Notes under the pieces: model-generated
What the model saw: the letters and a program-made list of their open reading frames with translations, nothing else
Database searches by the model: none
Told to the model about the DNA's origin: nothing
Shown here: one piece after another, positions 1-8,266 of the stretch
How positions within the stretch are numbered: the first letter of the stretch is position 1
Layout of the letters: every line of letters begins with the position of its first letter
Translations under genes and position numbers: made by a program
DNA from: Yoonia sp. SS1-5
Lineage (GTDB): Bacteria; Pseudomonadota; Alphaproteobacteria; Rhodobacterales; Rhodobacteraceae
DNA: 64,000 bases
Assembly: GCF_038443705.2 (NCBI RefSeq)
Contig: NZ_CP151767.2
Location: 2,719,501 to 2,783,500, forward strand
Reading direction: 5' to 3'

Positions 1-44
1 GGCTTTCCGCCCTACATGCAGAATGCTAATAGCACGCTTGGTTA

Positions 45-120
45 GCCGCTGTAGCTCAGCTGGTAGAGCACGTCATTCGTAATGATGGGGTCGTAGGTTC
101 GAGTCCTATCAGCGGCACCA
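45..120 (+). tRNA. tRNA-Thr (anticodon CGT), CCA encoded
   Basis: A 76-nt cloverleaf can be drawn. The acceptor stem pairs GCCGCTG with CAGCGGC, the D stem pairs GCTC with GAGC, and the T arm has the usual TTCGAGT loop. The anticodon loop TTCGTAA gives anticodon CGT, which reads ACG (Thr). The terminal ACCA is encoded at 117-120. A short GC hairpin followed by TTTT lies about 26 nt downstream. Confidence 0.95.
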
Positions 121-145
121 GATAGCTGGAAATATCGCCCTGTTT

Positions 146-168
146 CGCCGACCTGGCTGGCGGTTTTC
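146..168 (+). terminator. possible Rho-independent terminator after tRNA-Thr
   Basis: CGCCG at 146-150 can pair with TGGCG at 158-162 across a 7-nt loop (one G-U pair), followed directly by GTTTTCC. The stem is short. Its position 26 nt after the tRNA CCA end and the T-run make it a plausible terminator. A second small hairpin, ACCCA/TGGGT, sits at 177-190 without a T-run. Confidence 0.4.
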
Positions 169-194
169 CTGTCCTGACCCAACCTTGGGTGCCT

Positions 195-956
195 TCAGCG
201 CCAATGCGTCAGCCAGTTCAGCGTTTGAACCGTCGGCCCGTTTGGTTTGTACTCTGCACCCAGCGGTTGGTCATAGCCCAGTGATCTGATCACCTCAAAA
301 ACATGCGCATAGTTCACTTCGCCGTGGTCCGGCGCGCCACGGTCCGGGACACTGGCGAATTGGATATGACCGATACGGTCCTTCAGCGCGGCAAGCCTGT
401 GGCTCAGGTCGCCCTCCATCATCTGAACATGGTAGCAATCAAACATCAGCTTGATATTGGGCATTGCAACCGCATCAAGAATACGGACCGCCTGATCAGC
501 GGTTTGCAGAAAATAGCCCGGCGCATCATGTCTGTTCAGCGGCTCGATCAGGATCGTGGCGCCCTGTGACGCTGCGGCTGTGCAGGCATAGCGCAGGTTC
601 TCGACAAAGACCTGATGCGCATCCGGACCGCTGGCAAAACCCGCCATCACATGGATATTTTGCGCATCAATCGCCCGCGCATAGGCAAGTGCTGCGTCGA
701 TAGCCGCCCGCGCATCATCTATGCGTTCCGGCAGCGCCGATAACCCGTTTTCGCCTGCATCCACGTCGCCGCGCGCAGTATTCAGCCCCAGCATTGTCAA
801 CCCCGTCGCCGTCAACGCCGCCCGGACGTCGCCGGGATCAAATGCATAGGGCCAATGACACTCCACGGCATCAAACCCATGATCCTTTGCTGCATGGATT
901 GCGTCGGGCAGGGGCAGATCAGCCCAGAGAAACCCAAGATTGGCAGAAAACCGCAT
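195..956 (-). CDS. otnI: 2-oxo-tetronate isomerase OtnI (hydroxypyruvate isomerase family)
   Basis: This 253-aa TIM-barrel sugar isomerase of the hydroxypyruvate isomerase family should interconvert 2-oxo- and 3-oxo-tetronate in the cytoplasm. Likely metal ligands are visible: Glu138 in IEPLN, Asp173 in FDCYH, and Glu235 in GAEYKP, with a histidine at 197. The ATG at 956 is preferred because it overlaps the stop codon of the upstream aldolase as TGATG. An in-frame start four codons earlier would lengthen that overlap. It is the last gene of the otn operon. The specific OtnI role, rather than generic hydroxypyruvate isomerase, is inferred from the adjacent OtnC, OtnK and LtnD. Confidence 0.85.
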   Translation of the reverse strand: MRFSANLGFLWADLPLPDAIHAAKDHGFDAVECHWPYAFDPGDVRAALTATGLTMLGLNTARGDVDAGENGLSALPERIDDARAAIDAALAYARAIDAQNIHVMAGFASGPDAHQVFVENLRYACTAAASQGATILIEPLNRHDAPGYFLQTADQAVRILDAVAMPNIKLMFDCYHVQMMEGDLSHRLAALKDRIGHIQFASVPDRGAPDHGEVNYAHVFEVIRSLGYDQPLGAEYKPNGPTVQTLNWLTHWR

Positions 957-1600
957 CAGTCGTCCCACGCAATGTCGAAATGGGTTACAAGATCGGTGAC
1001 TTGGGCATCTGTCAGCATCCGGGCGGGAATGCCGCGCATCATCATCGCCAGACGCGCCGTGTCCTCCAGCTCTTCGATTGCGTTGCAGGCGGCCTCTACA
1101 TCCTTGCCCGCGACCACAGGCCCGTGATTGGCCAGCATGACAGCAGTGCGTTTCCCCGCCAGGCCGCGCACCGCATCCCCCATCGCCGGATCACCGGGGC
1201 GGAAGAATGGCAGCAGCTTCACCCGGCCCAGCTTCATGATTGCATAAGGGGTCAGGGGCGGCAGGAAATTATCGGGGTCCACGTCGGGCATCATCGACCA
1301 GGCGACAGAGTGACACGAATGCAGATGAACAACTGCCCCGGCCGTGCTGCGGGTGTCGTAGAAGGCAGAATGCAGCGGCATCTCTTTGGTGGGCGGGTCA
1401 CCATCAACCAGCCTTCCGGACGCGTCAAAATGGCTCAACCGTCCCGGATCAAGCTGGCCAAAGCTGGTCCCTGTGGGTGAGACGAGCAAGCCGCCATCCG
1501 GCATGCGCGCCGAAATATTGCCTGTGCTGCCGCCCGTCAGGCCCCGATCAAACAGTGATTTCGCCGACAGGCAGATTTGTTCGCGTAATGCGGTCGTCAT
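956..1600 (-). CDS. otnC: 3-oxo-tetronate 4-phosphate decarboxylase OtnC (class II aldolase family)
   Basis: This is a 214-aa member of the class II aldolase/adducin family. GSTGNIS near residues 24-30 forms the phosphate-binding region. Glu73 in TKEMPLH is the expected catalytic residue. His92 and His94 (HLH) with His159 (ANHGPV) are the metal ligands. In the tetronate pathway the family member OtnC splits and decarboxylates 3-oxo-tetronate 4-phosphate to dihydroxyacetone phosphate and CO2. Its start overlaps the kinase stop by 4 nt and its stop overlaps the otnI start, so the genes are translationally coupled. A generic fuculose-phosphate-type aldolase is the alternative, but the neighbours argue for OtnC. 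Confidence 0.88.
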   Translation of the reverse strand: MTTALREQICLSAKSLFDRGLTGGSTGNISARMPDGGLLVSPTGTSFGQLDPGRLSHFDASGRLVDGDPPTKEMPLHSAFYDTRSTAGAVVHLHSCHSVAWSMMPDVDPDNFLPPLTPYAIMKLGRVKLLPFFRPGDPAMGDAVRGLAGKRTAVMLANHGPVVAGKDVEAACNAIEELEDTARLAMMMRGIPARMLTDAQVTDLVTHFDIAWDD

Positions 1601-2841
1601 TGGTGTTGTCCTGCCAAGATATCAGCGGCCTTCTCAAAATAATCCGGGGCCCCGAAATTCCCGGATTTCAACGCCAATACCAGCGTATCCGACGCGCGCA
1701 GGGCTGGCACGCCGGGGTCAATCTCGGGCCCGATTTGCAACTGTGACAGCGACAGCCCCTCTACAATGGCGCCTGATGTCTCGCCGCCTGCCGTCAAAAG
1801 CTTGGTGATCCCCGCAGCCGTACAAAGCCGTGCGATTTCCGCAAAGAACTGCTCAAACGCGTCTGCACTGCGCGAACGCCCATATTCCGCCTGTGCGGCG
1901 GCCACGATTTCAGGCTCTGCCGAACTGTAAATCAGCGGCACCCCTTCTGTCGCCAATGCCCAGTCGGTTGCAGTTTGCGCCGTGACGGTGCCATCGAATA
2001 ACGCCTTGGCGGATACTTCCAGCGTGCTGTGCCGCAACTTGTGCTGGGCGATCTGCGCGCGGGTCGCGACCGAACAAGAGCCGGACAAGGCCACGCATTT
2101 CCCCGCCTCGCCGGTCCAGATACTTGTGCTTTGCGGGCTGATCCCAAAATTGGCCGGCAACCCCAGCGCCGCACCCGATCCGCCAGTTACCAGCGCCAGG
2201 CCTTTACAGGCGGCGCCAAGTTGCAAAAGGTCCTCATCCCGCAACGCATCAACAACGATCAGGCGGCGACCTGCCGTAGCCTCGGCCGCCAGCGCCGTGC
2301 TGATCGCATCCGCACCGGCCAGAACGGTGCCTGCCGGGACATGCCCGACCGCCCCCTTGGACTGGGCGGCCAGTACACGGCGGATGTCAGGGTCTTTCAT
2401 CGGGGTCAGGGGATGATTTTCCATGCCGCTTTCATTCAGCAATGTATCATTCACAAACAAGTGGCCTTGATAAATGGACCTGCCCGTGCCCGGAAATGCG
2501 GGACAAACCACCACCGCTGTTGCGTCCAGCGCATCGGCAAGCGCTTCGGCCACGGGGCCGATATTGCCATCTGCCGTACTGTCGAAGGTCGAACAATATT
2601 TGAAATAGAACTGTTCGCACCCTTGCGCGCGCAGCCATTCAAGTGCTGCAAGAGACTGCGCAATTGCGTCGGCCGCCGGGATCGAACGGGTTTTGAGCGC
2701 GACAATTCCGGCCTCGACATCCGGCGGGGCTGGGCGCGTGGGGATACCTGTATATTGCACGCTGCGCATGCCCTGCTTGGCCAATGTGTTCGCCAGATCG
2801 CTGGATCCGGTGAAATCGTCACCGATACATCCCAGTTTCAT
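1597..2841 (-). CDS. otnK: 3-oxo-tetronate kinase OtnK (four-carbon acid sugar kinase, DUF1537)
   Basis: This is a 414-aa protein of the four-carbon acid sugar kinase family (formerly DUF1537). The N-terminal domain starts with the substrate-binding signature GDDFTGSSDLANTL at about residues 7-20. The C-terminal nucleotide-binding domain carries TAGGETSGAIVEGL near residues 345-358. It phosphorylates the 3-oxo-tetronate made by the dehydrogenase and isomerase, giving the substrate of OtnC. The ATG overlaps the ltnD stop by 4 nt. Length and domain order match full-length family members and no damage is seen. Confidence 0.92.
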   Translation of the reverse strand: MKLGCIGDDFTGSSDLANTLAKQGMRSVQYTGIPTRPAPPDVEAGIVALKTRSIPAADAIAQSLAALEWLRAQGCEQFYFKYCSTFDSTADGNIGPVAEALADALDATAVVVCPAFPGTGRSIYQGHLFVNDTLLNESGMENHPLTPMKDPDIRRVLAAQSKGAVGHVPAGTVLAGADAISTALAAEATAGRRLIVVDALRDEDLLQLGAACKGLALVTGGSGAALGLPANFGISPQSTSIWTGEAGKCVALSGSCSVATRAQIAQHKLRHSTLEVSAKALFDGTVTAQTATDWALATEGVPLIYSSAEPEIVAAAQAEYGRSRSADAFEQFFAEIARLCTAAGITKLLTAGGETSGAIVEGLSLSQLQIGPEIDPGVPALRASDTLVLALKSGNFGAPDYFEKAADILAGQHQ

Positions 2842-3740
2842 GCGTCCTCTCCCGGCAGGACCAGACCGGCATTGCGTGCATAGACCTTGGCCACCGCCGC
2901 ATCGTCTTCGGCGCCAAGCCCAGAGCCGGACGCAGCCAGGAATTGCTGCAACGCCGCAGCTGTCAGCGGCGCGCTGAACCGCGCGGATTTTGCGATATCA
3001 AGGACAATTCCAAGGTCCTTGGGCCAGATATCTACAGAGGATCGGGGCGTATAATCGCCCGCCACAATATGCGGTGCGCGGTTTTCAAGCATCCAGCTAT
3101 TGCCCGCGCATTGACTGATCACCTCTACGAATTTTTCCGGGGCGACGCCTTGGGTCATCCCGAATGTCAGCGCCTCGGCCATGGCCGCGATATGCACACC
3201 GGCCAAAAGCTGGTTCACCGCCTTCATGGCAGACCCGGCACCCGCCGCATCGCCCAAGCGAAAAACAGTTTCTGCCATCGCATCCAGCGCCGGCGCGGCC
3301 CCGACAAACGCATCCGGCGTTCCCGATGCCATAATGCTGAGCTTGCCCAGCGCTGCCTTAGCCGCCCCGCCCGAGATCGGCGCATCCAGATAATGTAGGC
3401 CGTGATCAGCGCAGCGTGTCGCCATATCCCTCGCAAATTCCGGCGGCACCGTGGCGCATCCGACCACGGTCGCGCCCTCCTTGAGGTCTGCGGCCCAGCC
3501 GTTTTCGCCAAACAGGACATTTTCCGTCTGTGCGGCGTTCAGAACCACAATTATCAGGATGTCCGAGCGGGCTGCCGCATCACGCAAAGACCCGGTTAAA
3601 CCGCCTTCTGCTTCAAACCGGCGGGCGGTATCGGGGTTGATGTCGAAACCCTGCACCGCATGCCCGGCCTTCAGCAGCGATTGCGCCATCCCGTAACCCA
3701 TGGACCCAAGGCCAACGACCGCGATATTGTGTTGTGACAT
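2838..3740 (-). CDS. ltnD: L-threonate dehydrogenase LtnD (3-hydroxyisobutyrate dehydrogenase family)
   Basis: This is a 300-aa beta-hydroxyacid dehydrogenase and the first gene of the operon. GLGSMG at residues 10-15 is the NAD(P)-binding loop, DAPISGG at 119-125 is the substrate-binding signature, and Lys173 in GSAMKAVNQ is the catalytic lysine. In this context it should oxidise L-threonate at C2 to 2-oxo-tetronate. The frame is open further upstream, but the ATG at 3740 gives the family's usual N-terminus directly before the Rossmann strand and has GGGGAG 11 nt upstream. An ATG three codons earlier has closer SD spacing and cannot be excluded. No regulator or transporter for this operon lies in the window. 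Confidence 0.87.
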   Translation of the reverse strand: MSQHNIAVVGLGSMGYGMAQSLLKAGHAVQGFDINPDTARRFEAEGGLTGSLRDAAARSDILIIVVLNAAQTENVLFGENGWAADLKEGATVVGCATVPPEFARDMATRCADHGLHYLDAPISGGAAKAALGKLSIMASGTPDAFVGAAPALDAMAETVFRLGDAAGAGSAMKAVNQLLAGVHIAAMAEALTFGMTQGVAPEKFVEVISQCAGNSWMLENRAPHIVAGDYTPRSSVDIWPKDLGIVLDIAKSARFSAPLTAAALQQFLAASGSGLGAEDDAAVAKVYARNAGLVLPGEDA

Positions 3741-3857
3741 AGGCTGCATGGCTCCCCGGAATTGATCGGCAATCTGCGCAAGTCTATCCACGGGCTCGTG
3801 TGTTGGAAAGCGGCCTTGACGCGGGGCGTGATCCAACCGCTGACCAGCATGGACGCA

Positions 3858-3888
3858 CAAAAAAAGAAAGGGCCCGCGCGATGGGCCG
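3858..3888 (-). terminator. Rho-independent terminator of the HU gene
   Basis: Read on the minus strand, GGCCC (3887-3883) pairs with GGGCC (3875-3871) around a 7-nt loop and is followed by CTTTCTTTTTTT. It lies about 40 nt after the HU stop codon. This is a classic intrinsic terminator and separates hup from the otn operon, which reads the same way. Confidence 0.8.
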
Positions 3889-3928
3889 ACCCCTTCAATG
3901 CAATCTTGTGGCCGTGGCCACGGGCGAC

Positions 3929-4219
3929 TTAGCCGTTCACGCTATCCTTCAGCGCTTTGGCGATTGTCATTTTGACAACCTTGTCGGCCTCTTTCTTGAT
4001 CTGCTCGCCAGTGGCCGGGTTACGGACCATACGCTCGGGGCGCTCACGGCAGTAGATTTTGCCAACACCTGGCAGTGTCACGGCGCCGCCGCCGGATACT
4101 TCTTTGGTGATGATGCCGGTCACGGCGTCCAGTGCGGAACCCGCTGCTTTCTTATCCATGCCTGTTTCATCGGCAAGTGCAGTGACAAGCTGCGCCTTTG
4201 TCATTGGTTTTGTTGCCAT
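3929..4219 (-). CDS. hup: HU-family nucleoid DNA-binding protein
   Basis: This is a 96-aa HU/IHF-family protein. The N-terminal dimerisation helices begin after a short basic leader (MATKPMTKAQLV). The DNA-binding arm carries GVGKIYCRERPERMVRNPAT around residues 50-70, where RNPAT is the classic HU arm-tip motif, and a basic helix forms the end. HU bends and compacts DNA without strict sequence specificity. The gene is monocistronic, with GGGAG upstream of the ATG and a strong terminator behind it. It resembles the slightly diverged HU proteins of Rhodobacteraceae more than IHF alpha or beta. Confidence 0.93.
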   Translation of the reverse strand: MATKPMTKAQLVTALADETGMDKKAAGSALDAVTGIITKEVSGGGAVTLPGVGKIYCRERPERMVRNPATGEQIKKEADKVVKMTIAKALKDSVNG

Positions 4220-4353
4220 CTTACTGGTCTCCCTCGTTTACCCAAGCAGTTGGGCCTATTACCCGCACATATAACGGGATGTTGTGGGACACCACAACGA
4301 TTAGTACGTCATTTCAAGTGAAAATAACGGGTTTTGGGTGGTTTTTTGCAGTT

Positions 4354-5835
4354 TTAGAGGAACGCTGTCTCTTCAAAGCTACGTAATTTGCGGCTGTGGA
4401 TGCGTTCCAGCGGCATTTCACGCAGTCGTTCCATCGCTCTTATACCAATCATCAGATGCGCGGCCACCTGTGTTTTATAGAAATTTGACGCCATTCCGGG
4501 CAATTTCAGCTCGCCATGCAGGGGCTTGTCACTGACGCAAAGAAGAGTTCCGTAAGGCACCCGAAACCGGAAACCGTTGGCCGCAATTGTCGCACTTTCC
4601 ATATCAAGCGCAATCGCCCGTGATTGCGACAAACGCTGCACCGGGCCCGTGTGTTCGCGCAGTTCCCAGTTGCGGTTGTCAATTGTCGCAACCGTGCCTG
4701 TCCGCATGATGCGCTTCAGCTCGTACCCTTCCAGCTTGGTCACATCCGCCACCGCGGTTTCCAGCGCAATCTGGATTTCTGCAAGGGCCGGGATCGGGAT
4801 CCAGACAGGCAAGTCATCGTCCAGCACATGGTCTTCGCGCAGATATGCATGGGCCAGCACAAAATCCCCAAGCCGTTGGGAGTTTCGCAGCCCTGCGCAA
4901 TGCCCCACCATCAGCCAGGCATGCGGGCGCAGCACAGCGATATGATCGGTTGCTGTTTTTGCATTGGACGGTCCGACACCAATATTGACCAGCGTGATGC
5001 CGCCGCCGCCGTCCCGTTTCAGGTGGTAGGTCGGCATCTGCGGAAGCTTTTCGGGAACCGGTATCGGTGTGTCCGCGTCGCGGATTTCCACATTTCCGGT
5101 GCTGACAAAGCTGGTGTAGCCGCTACCCGGATCATCTAGCATCTGGCGCGCATAGGCTTCGAATTCCTCGACATAGAACTGATAGTTGGTGAAAAGCACA
5201 TGGTTCTGGAAATGCTCTGCCGCGGTGGCGGTGTAGTGCTGGAGCCGGGCGAGCGAATAGTCGACCCGTTGTGCCGTAAACGGGGCCAAAGGGCGCGCGC
5301 CGTCGGGGTAGGTGAATTCCTCACCATTCACGATGTCATCATGGGTCGTGCTAAGGTCGGGCACGTCGAAATTGTCGCGCAGGTTGAAATCCATCGACCC
5401 TTCCTGCGGCACGGTCAGGTTGGGGTTGTTGGCGGCTGCGAAATGAACCGGCATGGGCGTGTCCGACGCCCCGATCACAACCGGCATGCCATGGCTTTTG
5501 ATCAAAAGCCCGATCTGCTGTTTGAGGTAATCGGTAAACAGATCAGGTCGGGTGACGGTGGTGGCGTAGGTCCCGGGTTCGGCCACATGCCCGAAAGACA
5601 GGCGGGTGTCGGTTTTTGCATAGGTTGTCGTGGTCAGCCGGATTTCTGGGTAAAAGGCCCGCACCCGTGACAGGGGGCGCCCGTCAGTCGCGGCGGCTGC
5701 AAAATTGTCCGACAGGAACCTGACAGCCGCCTGATAGAGCATGATCAGCCGATCTACAGCCTTGCCTGCGTCGTCAAAGGCTTCGGGGGCTGGAATGTCG
5801 GGCGTCTTGATTGCCGCCTCTTGCGGGATGTTCAT
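4354..5835 (-). CDS. amn: AMP nucleosidase
   Basis: This 493-aa protein matches AMP nucleosidase in length and in both halves. There is an N-terminal Amn-specific domain and a C-terminal nucleoside-phosphorylase-like domain. The latter shows VNIGVGPSNAKTATDHIAVL near residue 285, a MVGHCAGL loop, and DMESATIAANGFRF with the purine-handling acidic residue. It hydrolyses AMP to adenine and ribose 5-phosphate. The start overlaps the adenine deaminase stop as ATGA, so the two are co-translated and form a short route from AMP to hypoxanthine. Confidence 0.95.
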   Translation of the reverse strand: MNIPQEAAIKTPDIPAPEAFDDAGKAVDRLIMLYQAAVRFLSDNFAAAATDGRPLSRVRAFYPEIRLTTTTYAKTDTRLSFGHVAEPGTYATTVTRPDLFTDYLKQQIGLLIKSHGMPVVIGASDTPMPVHFAAANNPNLTVPQEGSMDFNLRDNFDVPDLSTTHDDIVNGEEFTYPDGARPLAPFTAQRVDYSLARLQHYTATAAEHFQNHVLFTNYQFYVEEFEAYARQMLDDPGSGYTSFVSTGNVEIRDADTPIPVPEKLPQMPTYHLKRDGGGGITLVNIGVGPSNAKTATDHIAVLRPHAWLMVGHCAGLRNSQRLGDFVLAHAYLREDHVLDDDLPVWIPIPALAEIQIALETAVADVTKLEGYELKRIMRTGTVATIDNRNWELREHTGPVQRLSQSRAIALDMESATIAANGFRFRVPYGTLLCVSDKPLHGELKLPGMASNFYKTQVAAHLMIGIRAMERLREMPLERIHSRKLRSFEETAFL

Positions 5836-7625
5836 GTGTTTTCCTCGAATAAATCGGTCAGCGCGAATTTGGTGACATCAACCAAACCCAGATCAGAGAT
5901 CCGCAACGCCGGAATGACAACCAGTGCCAAAAGCGAGTGCTGCATATAGGCATTGTTCAGTTTGCACCCACAGGCTGCCATGGCCGCAACCAGCGCCTCG
6001 GCCTTTGCTGCAACCTCTGCCGCGGGGCGGTCGGACATCAGCCCGGCGATGGGAAGCTCTACCAGCGCAAGTTCGGCCCCATCTTTCCAGATTGTGACGC
6101 CACCGCCCACCTCGGCCAGCCGATTGGCCGCCTTGGCCATCATGTCACGATCCGTGCCAACAACGATCATATGATGGCTGTCATGGGCCACGGTCGATGC
6201 CATTGCCATCTGCCCGGTATACCCAAAGCCCGACACAAACCCGTTCGTCACACCACCTGTTCCCCGGTGACGTTCGACCAGGGCAATTTGATATGTGTCA
6301 CCCTGCCCGGTGACCCGCCCGTCAATGACCGGCAGTTCGGCTGACAGCGCCTCTGTCGGGGCCTGGTTTTCCACAACGCCGATTACCTTGGCCCGGACGG
6401 TATTTGCCCCATCCGGGGCCGCGATAGCAAAACGGTCAGCGGTCAGCGGTTTCATGTGAACGGTTTGGCGTGCCGCATCGGGCCAGTCGTAATGCGGGCA
6501 ATCCACCGTGATTTTGCCGTCCATCGCCACAGTCTGACCGCGCGCGATCACATGCTCGATCGGAAGTGTTTTTAGATCCGACGTCAGGATCAGGTCCGCC
6601 CGCCGGCCCGGTGTGATAGAGCCCAGCTCGCGTTCGAGGCCGAAATGGGTTGCCGTATTAATCGTGGCCATTTGCAATGCCACCAGCGGGTCACAGCCGC
6701 AGGCAATCGCATGGCGCACGACCCGGTTCATATGACCATCATTGACCAGTGTGCCGGAATGGCAATCATCAGTGCAGAGGATGAAGTTGCGCGGATCCAG
6801 CCCCTTTTCCGTGACCGCGGTGATCTGGCTTTCCACATCGTACCAGGCTGATCCCAGCCGCATCATGGATTTCATGCCATTGCGGACGCGGGCGATGGCA
6901 TCGGCCTCGGCGGTGCCTTCATGATCATCCGCAGCCCCGCCTGCCACATAGGCGCTGAAATCCCGACCCTTGTCCGGGCTGGCATAATGGCCCCCGACGG
7001 TTTTGCCCGCATTCATCGTGGCGGCCATCTCAGCCAGCATTTGTGGGTCGCCATTGATCACGCCGGGAAAGTTCATCATCTCGCCCAGCCCGATGATGCC
7101 GGGCCAGGCCATCGCCTCGGCCACATCTTCGGCTGAAATCTCGAACCCTGTGGTCTCCAGACCGGGGGCGGAGGGCGCGCAGGACGGCATTTGCGTATAG
7201 ATATTGATGGGCTGCATCAGCGCCTCATCATGCATCATCCGGACCCCGCGCAAACCAAGCACATTGGCGATCTCATGCGGGTCGGTGAACATGGTGGTCG
7301 TGCCATGCGGGATGACAGCGGCGGCGAATTCAGCAGGGGTCAGCATGCCGCTTTCGATGTGCATATGCCCGTCGCACAGGCCGGGGATCAGATAGCGGCC
7401 CTCTGCCGCGATCACCCGCGTGTCCGGGCCGACGCAGTGTGATGCATCCGGACCGATATAGGCAAAACGACCGTCAGCGACAGCGACCTGCCAGTCAAGC
7501 ACTTCGCGGGTTTGTACATTCACAAGCCTGCCGCCGCTGATCACCAGATCAGCCGGCGCCCGCCCTGCGGCGACAGCAACCAAACGGGGGGCCACATCAG
7601 CCCATGATTTGAAGTGAAGTTCCAT
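5832..7625 (-). CDS. ade: adenine deaminase
   Basis: This is a 597-aa metal-dependent amidohydrolase of the Ade/AdeD family, which deaminates adenine to hypoxanthine. HMHIES near residues 87-92 supplies the HxH metal ligands after the LVNVQT beta-sandwich segment. FTDPHEIANVLG and a later CTDDCHSGTLVNDGH block are typical of adenine deaminases and not of adenosine deaminases. ATG 7625 is chosen because it gives the usual N-terminus. An in-frame GTG five codons upstream (7640) is possible, and neither start has a good Shine-Dalgarno sequence. It is coupled to amn downstream. Confidence 0.93.
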   Translation of the reverse strand: MELHFKSWADVAPRLVAVAAGRAPADLVISGGRLVNVQTREVLDWQVAVADGRFAYIGPDASHCVGPDTRVIAAEGRYLIPGLCDGHMHIESGMLTPAEFAAAVIPHGTTTMFTDPHEIANVLGLRGVRMMHDEALMQPINIYTQMPSCAPSAPGLETTGFEISAEDVAEAMAWPGIIGLGEMMNFPGVINGDPQMLAEMAATMNAGKTVGGHYASPDKGRDFSAYVAGGAADDHEGTAEADAIARVRNGMKSMMRLGSAWYDVESQITAVTEKGLDPRNFILCTDDCHSGTLVNDGHMNRVVRHAIACGCDPLVALQMATINTATHFGLERELGSITPGRRADLILTSDLKTLPIEHVIARGQTVAMDGKITVDCPHYDWPDAARQTVHMKPLTADRFAIAAPDGANTVRAKVIGVVENQAPTEALSAELPVIDGRVTGQGDTYQIALVERHRGTGGVTNGFVSGFGYTGQMAMASTVAHDSHHMIVVGTDRDMMAKAANRLAEVGGGVTIWKDGAELALVELPIAGLMSDRPAAEVAAKAEALVAAMAACGCKLNNAYMQHSLLALVVIPALRISDLGLVDVTKFALTDLFEENT

Positions 7626-7737
7626 CCCCAATGGTTTCACCGATTTGGAACAGGTTCAAGGGGCACGGCTTCGGCCAGGGTATAAAGCCAAATCAATGCG
7701 CAAACATCAGCGAATGTCCCACCCGGCGGGCACCACT

Positions 7738-7862
7738 GGGCATCGCCCGACCTCCCCCCCGGAGGGCGATTTTGCAAGGTTGCAAGAAGTGCCAGGTCGC
7801 GTGTTTGGCGAAGAACCGATCAACGCCAAGCAATCAAACGCCCTCCAGGTCGGGCGATGCCC
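7738..7862. repeat. 125-bp element bounded by a 24-nt interrupted inverted repeat
   Basis: GGGCATCGCCCGACCT at 7738-7753 is repeated exactly, inverted, at 7847-7862. Next to it GGAGGGCG at 7761-7768 is repeated inverted at 7839-7846. Together the arms give 24 paired positions, broken only by a run of seven C in the left arm (7754-7760). The interior carries a nested hairpin, TTGGCG (7805-7810) with CGCCAA (7824-7829), and a TTGCAA..TTGCAA motif. It fills most of the gap between adenine deaminase and the next gene. It could be a MITE-like repeat or a structured RNA. I see no target-site duplication at its borders. Confidence 0.6.
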
Positions 7863-7885
7863 TCAGCGCTTAACGACAGGTTCCT

Positions 7886-8221
7886 TTAGTCCTGCCAGTC
7901 TCCAAACTCATTGAGGAGTTGATCAATCTCGGTAGGGGTCAAAGTGGGCTTGCCGATACCCCAATCACTGTTGCGGTTTTCCACAAAACGTCTGCCCGCA
8001 GCTCTCCCATTTCCAGCAGCGTGCATGCGCGCAAGTTTGGACCGAAAAAAGGTCATCCAGAAACGACTGGAGGTCAGACTGAGCGTTTTTGCGTCGCCAT
8101 GTTTGTATCCAAATTCAGACTGCAAGACGGCCATCATCTTAATCTTGGCGCCATCCCACCCGCCAACGCGCTCTATGTAGCTCTTCGCATCTTCTCCTGG
8201 CAACGGCTTCCAGTCAGACAT
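7886..8221 (-). CDS. hypothetical protein, 111 aa
   Basis: I do not recognise this family. The ATG at 8221 has a good GGAAGGG ribosome binding site five nt upstream, and the protein begins MSDWKPLPGEDAKSYIERVGG. It is a soluble, mostly helical protein with no signal peptide or membrane segment. The middle is basic (SSRFWMTFFRSKLARMH), the following segment contains GRAAGRRFVENRN, and the C-terminus is acidic (EIDQLLNEFGDWQD). It lies between the inverted-repeat element and tspO, reads with the carotenoid operon, and is 45 nt downstream of tspO, so co-transcription is possible. Function unknown. Confidence 0.65.
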   Translation of the reverse strand: MSDWKPLPGEDAKSYIERVGGWDGAKIKMMAVLQSEFGYKHGDAKTLSLTSSRFWMTFFRSKLARMHAAGNGRAAGRRFVENRNSDWGIGKPTLTPTEIDQLLNEFGDWQD

Positions 8222-8266
8222 AATCCCTTCCACAAGGTTCGTCTTGTTCAAGGGCGATCGACCCCA

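Noticed and set aside
1..3740. Genomic island inserted at tRNA-Thr
   Set aside because: No integrase, no direct repeat of the tRNA 3' end and no shift in composition are visible in the otn operon.
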